Shown piece after piece: positions 34,216 to 45,860 of a stretch of 64,000 nucleotides of DNA. Source of the DNA: Acanthococcus lagerstroemiae (Eukaryota > Arthropoda > Insecta > Hemiptera > Eriococcidae); the NCBI GenBank assembly GCA_031841125.1, contig CM063109.1:64982914-65046913 (forward strand), written 5' to 3'. Under the pieces are notes generated by a model. The model did no database searches. It worked only from the letters and a program-made list of their open reading frames with translations, and was not told where the DNA came from. How positions within the stretch are numbered: position 1 is the stretch's first letter; each line of letters opens with the position of its first letter. Made by a program: the position numbers and the translations under genes.

Positions 34216-34546
34216 TGGCAAGTGAGTGAGTGAACCTCGTGTGAATTGCCTCACGAGCGATTTTCACACTCTTCAGTGATCATTCGCCCGGTCAAACTTG
34301 TAGCATAATAGAGTCTTCTCTTCCTGGTCAGTTGGTCATACTGGTATATGAGTAGAGTCGCGGGTTATCAGATGACCCATGTTGTTAGATGGCACACTGA
34401 CATTTTCTCGAGATTCATTAACGCGACTTAAGTGGAACTTTGGTGGTAGTTTTGTCGCATTACTGCTCATTGTTGAATGTACTATTGGCAACAATGATTT
34501 TATTTAATTAATACAGTGGCGGAAATGGTACATATATTGCTTATCA

Positions 34547-34616
34547 GGATGGTAAAGCGAATGTTTACATTTCAAGTGCGAATGTTCCCGCTTGAAACGT
34601 AAATCGCTGACCATCC
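34547..34616. repeat. Imperfect hairpin
   Basis: AGGATGGTAAAGCGAATGTT... and ...CGCTGACCATCCT, with TTTCAAG / CTTGAAA near the centre, form two arms of about 30 bp around a short loop. Confidence 0.65.
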
Positions 34617-34724
34617 TGCTAAATAGTGAGCTATTTTTTTATGTAGGTACTCGGTAAGTTGCGATAATGAATGTAGGAGTTGCATTCTTTTGTGTTTTAG
34701 TACCTTATAAACGTAATGTCAGGG

Positions 34725-35090
34725 ATGTTAAGCTGAATAATAGGGCTTAGCTTACAGCTTATAACTTACGGAAAAGATCGTTATAGCTTAGGCTTACAGC
34801 TTTCAGTTTAAAATTGAATGCTTACAACTTATTGCTTGTAGCTCGATCAGAGAAAATACGACTGAATACAGCTTATGGCTTAAAGCTTATAGCTTAATGA
34901 TGAAAATTTTCAGACATTGGAGTAGTACGTATATTTAAAAAAAAATCGTAAGCTGAAAGTGAGCCGAAAGAATATAGCTTAAGCTTACGGCTTTCGACTC
35001 ATCATGACACAGTTTACAACTTACAGCTTACTGCTCAGTGCCCAGAAATATAGCTGAATACGGCTTTCAGCTTGGAGCTTATTTCACATG
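34725..35090. repeat. AGCTTA/TAAGCT-rich tract
   Basis: Roughly 25 occurrences of AGCTTA, GCTTAC or their complements in about 360 bp (for example GGCTTAGCTTACAGCTTATA, TTAGGCTTACAGC). Spacing is irregular, often 10-25 bp. Because the word is nearly self-complementary, the tract can fold on itself in many registers. Confidence 0.75.
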
Positions 35091-36589
35091 TCTGCGTTAT
35101 GATGTAAATCATCACCGTCTCGTCCTGCACACTAGCGCTCCTAGCGGGAGAGCCTAAAACAAATAACGTTAATCGATTGGCTATTCGCATTTGGACGCTA
35201 AAGAGTCGCTCTCTAGCGGCCTGATGAAATGCAGCGCGCTAATTCATGTATTTGGACGACAAGATGATCAGTGACGAAAATGTTCTGCAAAAAAACTGAA
35301 GTTGGGCTCATCTGAAGGGGAATGATAAGGGCTGACACTTTAGTTTTCTTCAGTTTTCTATTAAAAACAAAAAAAATTGAAAATGCTAGAGCTCATTTTA
35401 CGTGTACATGTTTTTGTGGTAAAAATACCCTGATCATATTTTCATCTACTACATTAGCGCACCTACAGGAGTGTCCAAATGCCAGTTGTAAAAAAACTAT
35501 AAAAGTAATGAAATCGTGGATTTACATGTTAAAAGTTTGTCCGCGACATGTCGCCGACTCGAATGTAAATCAACGTATACTGTTCAGTTTTGCAATTGCG
35601 GTCCAACAAATTAGTAAATAAAGTCTTTTTCGCTTGAAAAATTTTGTTTATAGTGTACTTTCCGAGTACCCGTCTTAAAAAAAAATGACTTTCGGTTGTC
35701 TTACTAACAGTTCTGTGACTTAGCGGGGGTACTAATTAAAAGTAGGTAATTATCAGATCTTTTAAAGAGAATTTGTTAATGAAACATATTTTTACCTTTC
35801 AAAAAAATACAACTCCATAAAGCATTTGAGTTTCCGTTTTACGAAAAATAAAAACAGATAGCATTTTTTGATTGCAGGTTTTTTTTTTTTTTTTTACCTA
35901 TTCTAATGTTGGAAGATGTGACTACTGTGGCGAAAGATCAAATAATACGTTTTGTTCTTCCCATTTCTGGAAATACAACTATGAAAAAGCAGAACAGTTG
36001 ACTTGGTTTTGAAATTATAAAAAAATTAATTTATATTAAGTGTTTTGAGTTACTAATAGTCATAATGTAATAATTCTTTTTTCGTGTGTTAACTAACATT
36101 ACCTCTGTGTCAGCAAACAACTATCGGGTCGTTAATTGACACAAAAAAGTTATCCCTAAGAATAAATCGTTACTTCTGTTGCAATCAAGGTAAAATAATT
36201 GTTTTTTTTTATCTGCCATTCGCTGAGGATTTTTCTTTCAAATGAATTTAAGAATGTTGAAAAATAATTGATAGTTCGCTTTGCTAGTCAAAAAGAAAAC
36301 TATTTTAGTGTGTCATCATACAACACGTGACCCTGTGCTTATCTCGGCTCTCGGGTATTCACTCAGAAATCATTACAAGCTAGTCATTATGTATTTTTTG
36401 GGAATCGAAAAAGTACTCTCAAATTGCAACTCAGAAATCGACGCATGACTGCATTTTTGGAGTATACTTTGATATTTCCGTTTCGTTTTTAAATTACGCG
36501 TGATAAAATTCGGAAACAGCTTGTCGCCAAACTTCTACTTTCGGTAGCAAGAGGGAGAAGTTCTTACGGGAATTTATAGATTTTTGAAA
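35091..36589. other. No features seen
   Basis: AT-rich with several homopolymer runs; no gene, tRNA or element ends recognised. Confidence 0.4.
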
Positions 36590-36950
36590 TTCAGTCCCTG
36601 AGGGAGCCTCCACATATGAGGCTAAAAATTATTTCCTTTCTCATATGGGGGTTTTAAGGGTTGCTGAATTCCTCCTCCCTTCGACCGTTCAGGCTTCATG
36701 AGGCTAACTTCCGGTCTCTCAAATGTCCGAGTTCTTGACATCGATGACTGTGTTTTTGGGTCACTGAATTCATTTCAGAGATTCGTATCCCGCTGCCTCA
36801 ACCATTGGGGCTCCACATGAGCTGATCTGTAATCCCTCCTATTACCCCAACATCCTTGTTATTTACGTCGATTAGTAACGTTTTTTGGATCACTGAATCC
36901 GGTTCAGAGGTTCTTTCTTCTCTCCCTTCTACTCTTGAGGTTCCTCGGAA
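36590..36950. repeat. Short degenerate tandem array with (G)GTCACTGAATTC motif
   Basis: Units start near 36658 (AAGGGTTGCTGAATTCC), 36758 (TGGGTCACTGAATTCA) and 36886 (TGGATCACTGAATCCG). Each continues with a C/T-rich stretch and a GGCTCCACATGAG-type or related segment. The core is the same motif as in the 16-17.6, 19.3-19.9 and 60.3 kb repeats. Confidence 0.7.
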
Positions 36951-37028
36951 ACATATAGCCTGTTACCAGGCTTCATTATACCTTCATATGTCTATTCGCT
37001 CGCGTTATAACAGTACAACATTGTAAAG

Positions 37029-37030
<2 letters not shown>

Positions 37031-37059
<29 letters not shown>

Positions 37060-37060
37060 C
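37031..37060. repeat. Poly(A) tract
   Basis: About 28 consecutive A residues. No retroposon body was recognised immediately 5' of it. Confidence 0.8.
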
Positions 37061-37129
37061 TTATCGGAGAATTAAGTTTTTTGGGTTTGTAGGCAATTAA
37101 TATCGACAGGGGTAAACATTTTCTAAATG

Positions 37130-37470
37130 TAAACTGACTTAAAGCGTGTTGAATTTATCACTGAAGGTAAACTATATTTTATTAGCATCATGTTAATTCA
37201 ATTCAAAACGATTTTCCGGATTGTATTCTATCACCAGCGCGTATTCGTTGAAATTTATTGTAAGCCGCCATTTAATTACACAAGAATTAATTTTCTATCA
37301 TTACGCGGTCGTAATTAACGTGCGCGTCCTAAGAATATTAGTGAATTACTAACTGACGTAAGTTATGCCGCTGTTTTATTCTCAAAATAAATAAAAAAAA
37401 CGCATATTACTGATAATGATGGATTTTTCGAAAGTACAATCGTTATTTTCGGCTGAATCGTTTGCACGGA
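37130..37470. promoter_or_regulatory. TAATTA-rich segment, possible enhancer-like block
   Basis: Dense TTTAATTACA, GAATTAATT, CGTAATTAACG and TTTATTG words in otherwise complex sequence with CpG-containing patches (ACGCGGTCG, GTGCGCG), unlike the repeats around it. Speculative: no conservation can be checked here. Confidence 0.25.
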
Positions 37471-39456
37471 GAGAAAATGGAAAATTACCGAGCTATTGAG
37501 AGACGTTGTAAGTATACAAATTTGACGTTCGACTTGATGGTTGTATAATGGTCGATTCGAATGACGCTGCTGAGTTCTCTGAGGCGATCAGCTGTACGGA
37601 AATTTTCAAGAAGATGAGGGCTCTTGACAAGTATTGTACGGTGTTTCAGAAAAGGCAAAGTTGCACACTCGAGAACTAGCAAAACTACGAGTATACGTGC
37701 TTGATCACAACATCGAAGTTAAAGTTGACTTCGAGTCTCGAGAATTAGTAAAACTAGGCGTGCTTTGTAAAAGCATTAATAAACGCTGAAGTGCTCTGCC
37801 AGATAGCAAACAGCGATGAGAATCAGCGAACTGCATTAGTGAGAAAAAGTTGAACTTGAGTTCATGAATCAGCAAAACGGCGTGTACTTCGTAACAACAT
37901 AGTAGTAAGATCAAACTGCACTCGAGTTGAGAGAATCATGTATGGGTGCTTTCGCGAGAATAGTCAAGAGGAAATCGGGGTCAGAAAACATCTAAAAAAC
38001 AGAGGCGAAAGGTTCTGGTATTTTTCTCGGGAATTACAGGGTTGTGCTCGAAGACCCAAAATACGTTAGATTACGAGAAATCCGAGTCCGAGGGACCACT
38101 AAGCTGAACAGTATTGAAATCTATGCAGAAAAATTCAACCTGACATTTGTCAACGATGAAAAAGTAAACTATACTTGGAGAAAAAGTTCTCGAGTTTCGA
38201 GAATCCGCAAAGTTCTGTGTGTTTCGTTACAACATGAAAGTAAGATGAAGAATCAGCAACATTATGCCTGCTGTTGCGCTCTGTAGCAACATCGAACTCT
38301 ATGAAGGATAGTTCAGCCACATAGCAGAGACGTCAGCGAGAATCAGCGAAGTATACCTGCTTGATTATTGCATCAGAGTAAGACAAACCTGCACTCGAGT
38401 GTCGAGAAACAGCAAAACTGTGAGTGTGTTTTGTTATAACAACATCGAAGTCTATGTAGAAATGTTCAATTAGATAGAACGACGGAAATGAATGAACTCC
38501 CTATTATACACCTGATTGGTCACAAAATTAATGTACGATGAAGTTGCACTCGAGTTGAGAGAATCAGCAAAACTATTTTGCCTTAGTCTCTGTGACAATA
38601 TTGAAGTCTATACAGAAAAGCTCAACCAGACAGTTGGCAAGGATAAGAATTAGCAATCTGTACCAACTTGGTAAGAACACTGAAGGAGGACAAAGTTGCG
38701 CTCGAGTCTTGAGAATCACCAAAACTATGCATCCTTTGCGACAATCCAGTAATATTAAAGTATGTGCGGCAATGTCCAACCAAACAGCGAGAAGCTATAA
38801 GAATTAGGAAAACCATATGTGCTAGGTAACAAAATTGACAGAAGATGAAATTGTACTGCGGTCTCAAGAATCAGCAAAACTATACCTGTTTTGTAACGAC
38901 ATTAATATGGAACGGTGGCGCGCTAGTGTCGCATTACTGATCAGCATTTTCAATAATTTATTGAAGATTAAGGATAACAGATAAGAATGAGGAATTTTGC
39001 ACATGTTTTGATAGAAGACCTAACTCCAATTAAAAGTTATGCTGGACCAATATCTGAATTACATAAAGTTAACGTAGGCAATTTGATTTTCCACAGTTTT
39101 TATGAAGTTGGTTGAACGTCCCTAAAAAATTTTTTTTAATGATGTCTGCATTGGTGATAACATATCTTAAAAGTTGGCCGTTCCTATATCATTTTAGTGG
39201 TCGGCTCTAATAACCGAGCCTGTTGCAATCGTTTTTTCATTTCTTTTTCAGTAGTACTGATTGATCTTGATTTTCATGAGAATGGCTGCGTTTCTAATGT
39301 ATGAAGTCAATCAGATGATGAATTTCTTCCAACCATCTTCAGTATTGTTTCATGGAATTGATTGCAGAATGCGTTCATATTGTTGATAGAGTGATGGAGC
39401 TATGTGACTGCACTCTGCAGCTTCGTAGTTTGAATTGAGTTCAAATAGTAAACGCA

Positions 39457-39610
39457 CATGGGAGTGAAGGGTTGATAACAACAGATCGATATCAGGTCGA
39501 TAATTATTCATTAATTTTCATTGGGCATGTTGAGAATACTAGGAATGAAATGAGCTGAGGACCAAGTTTTTATTGGCATCATAACAAATCTATGTCAGGT
39601 TGACAATTAT
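39457..39610. repeat. Diverged direct repeat (about 108-bp spacing)
   Basis: GATAACAACAGATCGATATC...GATAATTATTCATTAATTTT is repeated as CATAACAAATCTATGTC...GACAATTATTTATTAATTTT. Confidence 0.6.
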
Positions 39611-40120
39611 TTATTAATTTTTATATAAAACATAAAAGTATCAATTGTTCAAGACTGTCAAGAGTCAAGATGCTTGCCTTCATGCCAACCCTCCTCGAAT
39701 AACTAGGGTATTTTTTCTTTCTTGAAAATGCTGATAATGCCATAAGGTTTAGTGTGATTTTCATTTCTATCCACCTATAACCTGTGAAAAACGTGCATAT
39801 GGAAATGTTCACTAGAACGTCAGTATTGATATCCAGAACATATTTAGCACACTTTCATGTGTAGTGCATGTAGAAATATTGATGTTCTGTTTACTGTTAA
39901 ATGTGTAGTATACATGTTTCCATAGACAAAATGAAGAACAGGCAATGAGTGGACAGTGGTGGATCCAGGGGGCATGGGTACACCCCCACCCACTTTGGCT
40001 GAATATTCTTAACGCAATAATAGGCGGGGAAAAGGAATAAAAATGATGAGTTGTACGCTTGTTACATACCACAAAGGTCACTAGTAAAAAAAATGAATGT
40101 TGATACAAATGTTGATAGTA

Positions 40121-40739
40121 CGAGCAATGATCAAAAAGTAACCTCCACCTCCGCTACCTCTGAAAACCAAAAAAAGACAAGGGAAAAATTCCCTTAAAAA
40201 TAGGACATATTTTTGAGGCTTCTGAGATAACACTGTAAAAATTTCAGGCGTGTTTGACGACCGAGGCAGGCAGGGCAGTACAAAAACGATGGAGCTACTG
40301 TTGAAACGTGTGTCAAGAATTGAAGTGCGCACAGTAATACGTTTTTTCACCACGCTCGGCGCATGGCTGCGGCGATCGTATTTTTGTCCGCTTACAAACG
40401 CGAAGGGGAACCCATGCACAACCATATCGTGACGAGGGATGAGACATGGGTCCACCAGTATACTCCTCCGAGCGGACTTGCCGAGGGCGGTGGAAAAACG
40501 TTTACTTTGTTACTGTGCGCACTTCAATTCTTGACACACGTTTCAACAGTAGCTCCATCGTTTTTGTACTGCCCTGCTTGCCTCGTTTCTCGTACGCACC
40601 TGAAATTTTCACAGTGTTGTCTCAGAAGCCTCCCGAACATGTCCTATTTTTCAATATTTTTTCCCTTGTCTTTTTTTTCTTTCTTTTTTTTTCTTCTGGT
40701 TTTCAGAGGTAGCGGGAGTTATTTTTTGATCATCCCTCG
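40121..40739 (+). mobile_element. Palindromic mariner derivative with a transposase fragment
   Basis: The ends CGAGCAATGATCAAAAAGTA and TATTTTTTGATCATCCCTCG are mariner-type inverted repeats flanked by TA (40119-40120, 40740-40741). The complementarity extends about 220 bp inward on each side (40121-40345 with 40500-40739), covering the 5' UTR and first transposase codons (MELLLKRVSRIEVRTVIRFF). The unique centre reads HNHIVTRDETWVHQYTP, the region of the first catalytic Asp. So two copies of the 5' end face each other and the 3' end is gone. Confidence 0.85.
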
Positions 40740-40879
40740 TATTTCACGGGAAACTAGTTCTTGAATTCATCACCAGGTAACGACTCGGTCACAAAAAGAC
40801 CCTATATGTGCTTATGTGCTTTACAACAACATCGACATCTACCCAGAGAAGTTCAACTAACCACCAAGCAGCAATTCTT

Positions 40880-41298
40880 CTTCAGACGCCAGCCATATCT
40901 GATGCCGGACATTGGCAGTTGTGGTTTCTGATAAGGTTAGTCGGGGTAGTTTGCGTTGCATTCCCCACAGTTTTATTGCGTTAGAGTTTTCCTTCTCTGT
41001 GCCGAAAAGTATGCAGCCATGGTTCGCTTACTAGCCACATGTTTCACAACGTTGAGTAATCTGTCCACTATATGCACACACACAGTACCAATCTTTCTGC
41101 TCTGGTGGTAACACGCCCTGCGATTGTAATGTTTTGTTTGTGTGAACTGGTGGGGATTACAGGACACACTACGTTTCCACTTTGGTGGATGTTAGTGGGG
41201 GTATTCGAGTATCACTAGCTTTCCGGCGTTGGTGAGGCTCGAACCCGAGACGCAAGGATTGCCAAGCGGGCATGTTACCACTTGGCCACACAGCGACT
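40880..41298 (-). repeat. tRNA-derived SINE of a second family, inserted in the satellite array
   Basis: On the minus strand the head reads GTCGCTGTGTGGCCAAGTGG (A box at 41278-41288) and GGGTTCGAGCC (B box, 41236-41245) at tRNA spacing. The body ends at a CTGAAGAAGAA-type 3' tail near 40880. Satellite unit sequence is found immediately on both sides. Confidence 0.8.
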
Positions 41299-42382
41299 CA
41301 GATAGCGTTTAGAATTAGCAAAACTATTTGTGCTTGATAGCAAAATCGAAATCGCGCTCGAGTCTGGAGAATCAGAAAACTATCTGTGCTTTATAAACAT
41401 AAGAGAGACATAATTACACTCGAGTCTTGAGAATCAGCAAAACTTTGTGCTTCATAGCAACATCGAAGTAAATGCAGAAAAGTTCAACCCAACAGCAGAT
41501 AGTGATTAGAATTAGCAAAATTAAACGTGCCTGGTATAATGAAATCGAGGTCACAAAGTTGCACTCAAGTCTTGAGTATCAACAAAACTATGAGTACTTT
41601 GTAACATCAGAAGGAGACGAAACTACCCTCGAGCCTCGAAAATCAGCAAAATTTATTCGTGCTTCCAATCAGACAGCGAGCAACAATGGCAGACTGTAAA
41701 TATCTCTCATTTCGAATGTGTGGAGGTAGTCGCCGAAGGTGGCCGCCGTTTCGATATTATGTACATGCGTGGTGTATTTAAGTAATGTATAATATAAACT
41801 GTTCAATGGACTCCGGTTCGCTGACATTCCCTTTCATATGATTTCGTAAAATTTTGTATCAAAATGCAAACGAAACAGTTACGCGATGTAAACCGCCTCC
41901 AATCCGCCTCCGTGATTTATTGCTCAATTCAGAACCAGATGATGGTAGTACACGATTATTGTAACGTGTACATGCATTGTCTTTTTCAGTGGTTCGGAAT
42001 TTGGGTGATTTTTAAGTATAGGTGTTGGATTTCCTCGTCCTTTTGGCTACATAATATGTTTGCTGAAAGAGTGAAATCGTCGCGTGGCTACCGGTAATTA
42101 TTCAAACCGGTTTGGTGTTCTTCCTATCTGTATTACTGAATTAAGAAGGTACATAACTGTGAATGAAAAAGTTGAATGCATGAAATATGACTCAGTTGTT
42201 GATAACCGAATGGACTGACTGGAATGGAAACGTCTGGCAGAGTAACGGAATGCCATCAAAACGGTTGATTGGAGATGTTTTCCTTGCAGTCTGAACCCGA
42301 AGCAGATGAAAGTCGGCTGACGTGATTGTCGTAAGGACGGAATCCAATCCATGTCGGCTTATAAAACGTGAGACGAAGATAA

Positions 42383-42600
42383 CAGGGACGTACGATGGGG
42401 GTAGGACAACCCCCCGTAGGAATTTTGCGTTCAGCAGTTGAGAAAATTTACCATTTCAGTCAGACGGAATTGGATGGAAAAATCCAACAGGTCAAAAGGT
42501 TTTTTTTCTTTGCTTTGATACTTAGTAATTTTGAGCTCAGTCAGTTAGAACTTTCACAGCCCCCCCCCCCAACCCCGGGAAAAACTTAGATACGTCCCTG
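42383..42600. mobile_element. M1-family hAT MITE, third copy (reverse orientation)
   Basis: CAGGGACGTA and TACGTCCCTG are perfect 10-bp ends, flanked by GAAGATAA (42375-42382) and GGAGGTAA (42601-42608), which agree at 6 of 8 bases. Its reverse complement aligns with the 21.36 and 31.36 kb copies, including CCTTTTGAC-GTTGGATTTTTCC. Confidence 0.88.
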
Positions 42601-42608
42601 GGAGGTAA

Positions 42609-44505
42609 TGCCGGATTTGACTCGTAATACCCCAAAAAGTTCATTGAATTTGACTCTTATGCAAAAAGTAGGTTTTGAGTTTGGACGGGCAAATAGTGCA
42701 TTAATTTCTAACGTCTTTAGTAAAATGTTCACGATAGATCCTCGTAGCCAGTCAGGGGCTTACCGAAGAAAGAGAGAGCCTCCTCTCCGAATTATGGATC
42801 TAATCGATCGTTAATTCACAATGTTGGATGGCAATGGACTTTTTGTCTGGAAGTATATCTATTTTTAAATTTTCTCAAATTTTTCAAGTCGGAAAAATTG
42901 GAATTTCCTTCTCTTCTCAAAACAGATCACTTCGTTTTATGTCTTGGGTCATATGAGATTCTGAATGTAATGTTGCAGTATTTGAATGTACCAGCCTCCA
43001 ACAGCGAAAAAAAGTATTAAGCGATTGCTTTCCTGAAATCTGGAAAGTCGTGAGGTCAGATCTGTCTTCCTCTAGAACCTGGCAGATAGGCAGATAGCTA
43101 TCGCGCTTGTGAGACAAAGAATAGACTGCCACTCTACCAGACTAACTAGCTAAACAGAGAAGAATGCTGTAGTTTGACCGATTGACCAAAGGCAGATGGT
43201 CAGACTAATGGACGGGCTGGTAGACAGCCCTCCCCTCCGCTGAAAAATCTGAAAATCAAGATTCAGGATCAGCTAAACGTCTAGTCTCATAATGCATGTC
43301 AGGCCATCACAGAGCTTAGAGTCGACAGCCAACATATCTCCGGCTTTCTAAAACAAAGTATTATCGTTATACCTACGTCTATTTGTCGGGTTCTTCGTCT
43401 ACATTACCGGTCGTCGGCTCGTCCGACTGTTCCCTGTGGCTGTGGGGTACTGATGTGAGTAGACTGTCGGAAAGGAAGTTAGACCGTTTTGGGGACCAAG
43501 CCACCTAGTAATTTCCTATCATGTACTTTGCAGTTACGTGAACATTTTTCTCATTTGCTTAGTACTGATTGATGAGTTCTATTTCTGCAGAAAGCTGCGG
43601 CTACCCTGCATCAAAGCCACTGCAGCTCATTGGTCGGGAACCGTTCCGAGTGAGTGGTTCGAAATGTGGAGCGAAGTGTCCACACATGTTAATGTGAACA
43701 CGTGTCGGTGCCAGGTTCAAATATCCAAATCCAGTTACGTGAGTCCGGGATGCCGGATGCGGGAAGGTTTGAAGGAAGGTATTACCTCCGGTGGAGTACC
43801 TGAATTTCTCATAATTCAATACAAAACAGGTGGTGTTCTCGAGTATTCTTTTAAAATCAAATTTTGAAATACGTAGCAAATTCCGAACCGAAATTTTATG
43901 CCAGCCCTGTGACTTGAAGTTTACTGATTGACTAGCCTTTTGAATTTTCTAGGGTGGAGTGACAGTATTCGGTATTCGGAGGGGCATTGCCTGGGGTCAA
44001 GGGTGTTCACCCTCGTTGGGTTTATCTTGTTCGTAACTAAGATGTTAGCTAATTGGTACTTAATTTTCATTCACCTGTGTCCAATAACTTAAAGTTTTCT
44101 GACCATGCAGGAGGCTCAACTTTGGTTTCCCTGTTAACCCATCGGGAGTATAAAGTTAGAAACCTTTACGACAAACGTCTACGTTTTGGAGAAAGTAATA
44201 ATTTCAATATGTAGGTTCTTCGTGTCTGTTGAAATGAACTGCGAGGATTTATTAACCGCAGACTCGAAAGTGTAATTACCAATCGAATTCGAAGAGTTTA
44301 TATACGTAAATGGAATGGGTTTAAATATTACATAAATCATATAAGTAAAATGGTTTGATCGCTTACTCCACTCTGGTTCCAATTATTTGTAACTCCGAAG
44401 ATCGTGAAACAAAAGGTGCCAAGGAATTAAGAAAGAAAATCTTTTCGTTGTGAAATGAAAGCGGTGGTATTTTCAGTATCGCATGATTAATACAGTTTTG
44501 TATTC
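42609..44505. other. No gene recognised
   Basis: ORF 43538-43867 includes a TTTCTGCAG acceptor-like site and a moderately GC-rich segment, but no domain or clear donor. 43060-43250 has CAGATAG/GACAGA-type low complexity. Confidence 0.35.
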
Positions 44506-44509
44506 GTAC

Positions 44510-44780
44510 CAACCAACTGCATCTAGAGGTTAAAGTTAATTAAAAATAAGAGGGGAAATACTTAGCTAATGTGCGAGAAAAGCTGATGTTTTTCAGTAAA
44601 TCGGTACTTTGTGTCCTATTAATTAATTATTTATTTTCAATCAGTCAGTCATTTTTGGATAAGTAATTACTTCTAAATAATCGATTTCATAGATTATTCA
44701 ATTGTATTCGATTAATTTATCACTTTCGATTAATCGTTTCCTTCTGATCTATTAATTGCTACCCATTCGTCGAGAATGAG
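44510..44780. promoter_or_regulatory. ATTAAT/ATCGATT cluster
   Basis: Many homeodomain-type cores within 270 bp: TTAATTAATTATTTATT, TAATCGATTTC, CGATTAATTTATC, CGATTAATCG. Could be an AT-rich accident; noted as a possible binding-site cluster. Confidence 0.2.
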
Positions 44781-45229
44781 TTCTGATAATGAAACTTACT
44801 TCTAGTTGTTTCATTTGTGTCAAAGAAATAATACAACTAAAGGGAATGTATCCTCCCTCCGCCATTTCCCTACTGAAGAAATCATATTAAATTGTAGTAA
44901 TTATTAATAGAATATTACTCAAGTAACGCTGCTGTAGTGGACAAGAAGGAATCTTTATGCCTATTTTCCTTGGTGTTTCCTCTGCAACCCTTTGCACCTC
45001 GTACTTTTTCTCCTCTACTGTCTTGTAAACGAACAATAAATAGAACATAAACTGCAGTAATTAGAAAAACCGTCAAAAATATTTTACACATTCTGCGGTC
45101 GGAGAGATCGTGTGGAAGGTTGAGAACTTTAACCCCGCCCCTCTCCCCTCATTACTGATTTTGCCGTAATCCAGCAGAGTTCTATTTTCAGTGGTAGTGG
45201 ATCATGTGCATTTCATTAGAGTACTTATC

Positions 45230-45860
45230 CGGTGGACAAAATCTAGTACAAAGCTCTTTTCCAGAATAGCCTAGGTCAAAATAAGTGACTTCAAAATACG
45301 ATAAAAACTGCCCCGCCACTCTCTGTCGTATTTTATTTAGCAAAAACTATAAAATGTTCTTAAGTGGTATATCTAACTAATTTTTGAAAATTACTCTGAA
45401 AAATGGGTATTTCGAGGGCTACAAGGCATTGAAGTTGAAAACTCCTTGACTTAGGCCACTTTAGAAGAGTAAAATGTGTTCAATGATGCTAATTGTAGGT
45501 TTCTAACTGATGTAACGTACGATTTTCACCATAATAAGTTGTACTATATTACATATTGTTGCAATCTACTTCGATTTTTCTCTTTTTATTCTTTTTTAAT
45601 GTTGTAAAAATTAACTTCTTTTTTTATTAAATTCACTGAAAATTTGAAATTTCTAGTCAGAAATCAGTTTCACATATCCGGCATCATGTCACTCTGGAAG
45701 ACTTTAGACATAGGCCACTTTGGAAACCAACTACTGTTTTAATCACTGGTAACGCTGGGTAGAGAAGCCTGTCTTTTAGAGCTTCTATTTTGTACCGTAA
45801 GATGGCGCATCGAACTCACTTTTGACAAAAATTGACTTAGGCCATTTTGGAATTGAGCTC
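45230..45860. repeat. Degenerate repeat with GACTTAGGCCACTTT motif
   Basis: TTGACTTAGGCCACTTTAGAAG (in part, 45450), GACATAGGCCACTTTGGAA (45706) and TTGACTTAGGCCATTTTGGAA (45832) recur with CAAAA/GAATTG-rich sequence between. Spacings of about 255 and 126 bp suggest a ~126-bp unit. Confidence 0.55.

Larger units (their letters stand above)
37660..41700. repeat. Degenerate satellite-like array, ~150-bp compound unit, with later insertions
   Basis: The unit has two related halves: CACTCGAGTCTTGAGAATCAGCAAAACTA then GTGCTTTGTAACAACATCGAAGT then AGAAAAGTTCAACC-GACAGCGA. AATCAGCAAAACT or a near variant recurs from 37675 to 38880 and again from 41310 to 41650. The block 38910-40795 and the SINE at 40880-41298 interrupt it; a lone unit fragment survives at 40800-40875. 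Confidence 0.8.

Noticed and set aside
34012..34267. Protein-coding gene at 34.1 kb
   Set aside because: Three frames are open together because the segment is GC-rich, and the same sequence recurs broken at three other sites; treated as a repeat.
34514..34530. Second copy of the CAGTGGCGGATC hAT MITE
   Set aside because: Only CAGTGGCGGA matches and no partner end is found.
39957..40120. Complete hAT MITE starting CAGTGGTGGATCCAGGG
   Set aside because: Only a left-end-like sequence is present; no matching right end before or after the mariner derivative.
41236..41298. Functional tRNA gene on the minus strand
   Set aside because: Only the promoter-containing head is tRNA-like; it continues into a SINE body with a GAA-type tail.
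37660..41700. CRISPR-like array of regularly spaced repeats
   Set aside because: Units are diverged, contiguous and satellite-like; the sequence context is a eukaryotic nuclear genome.
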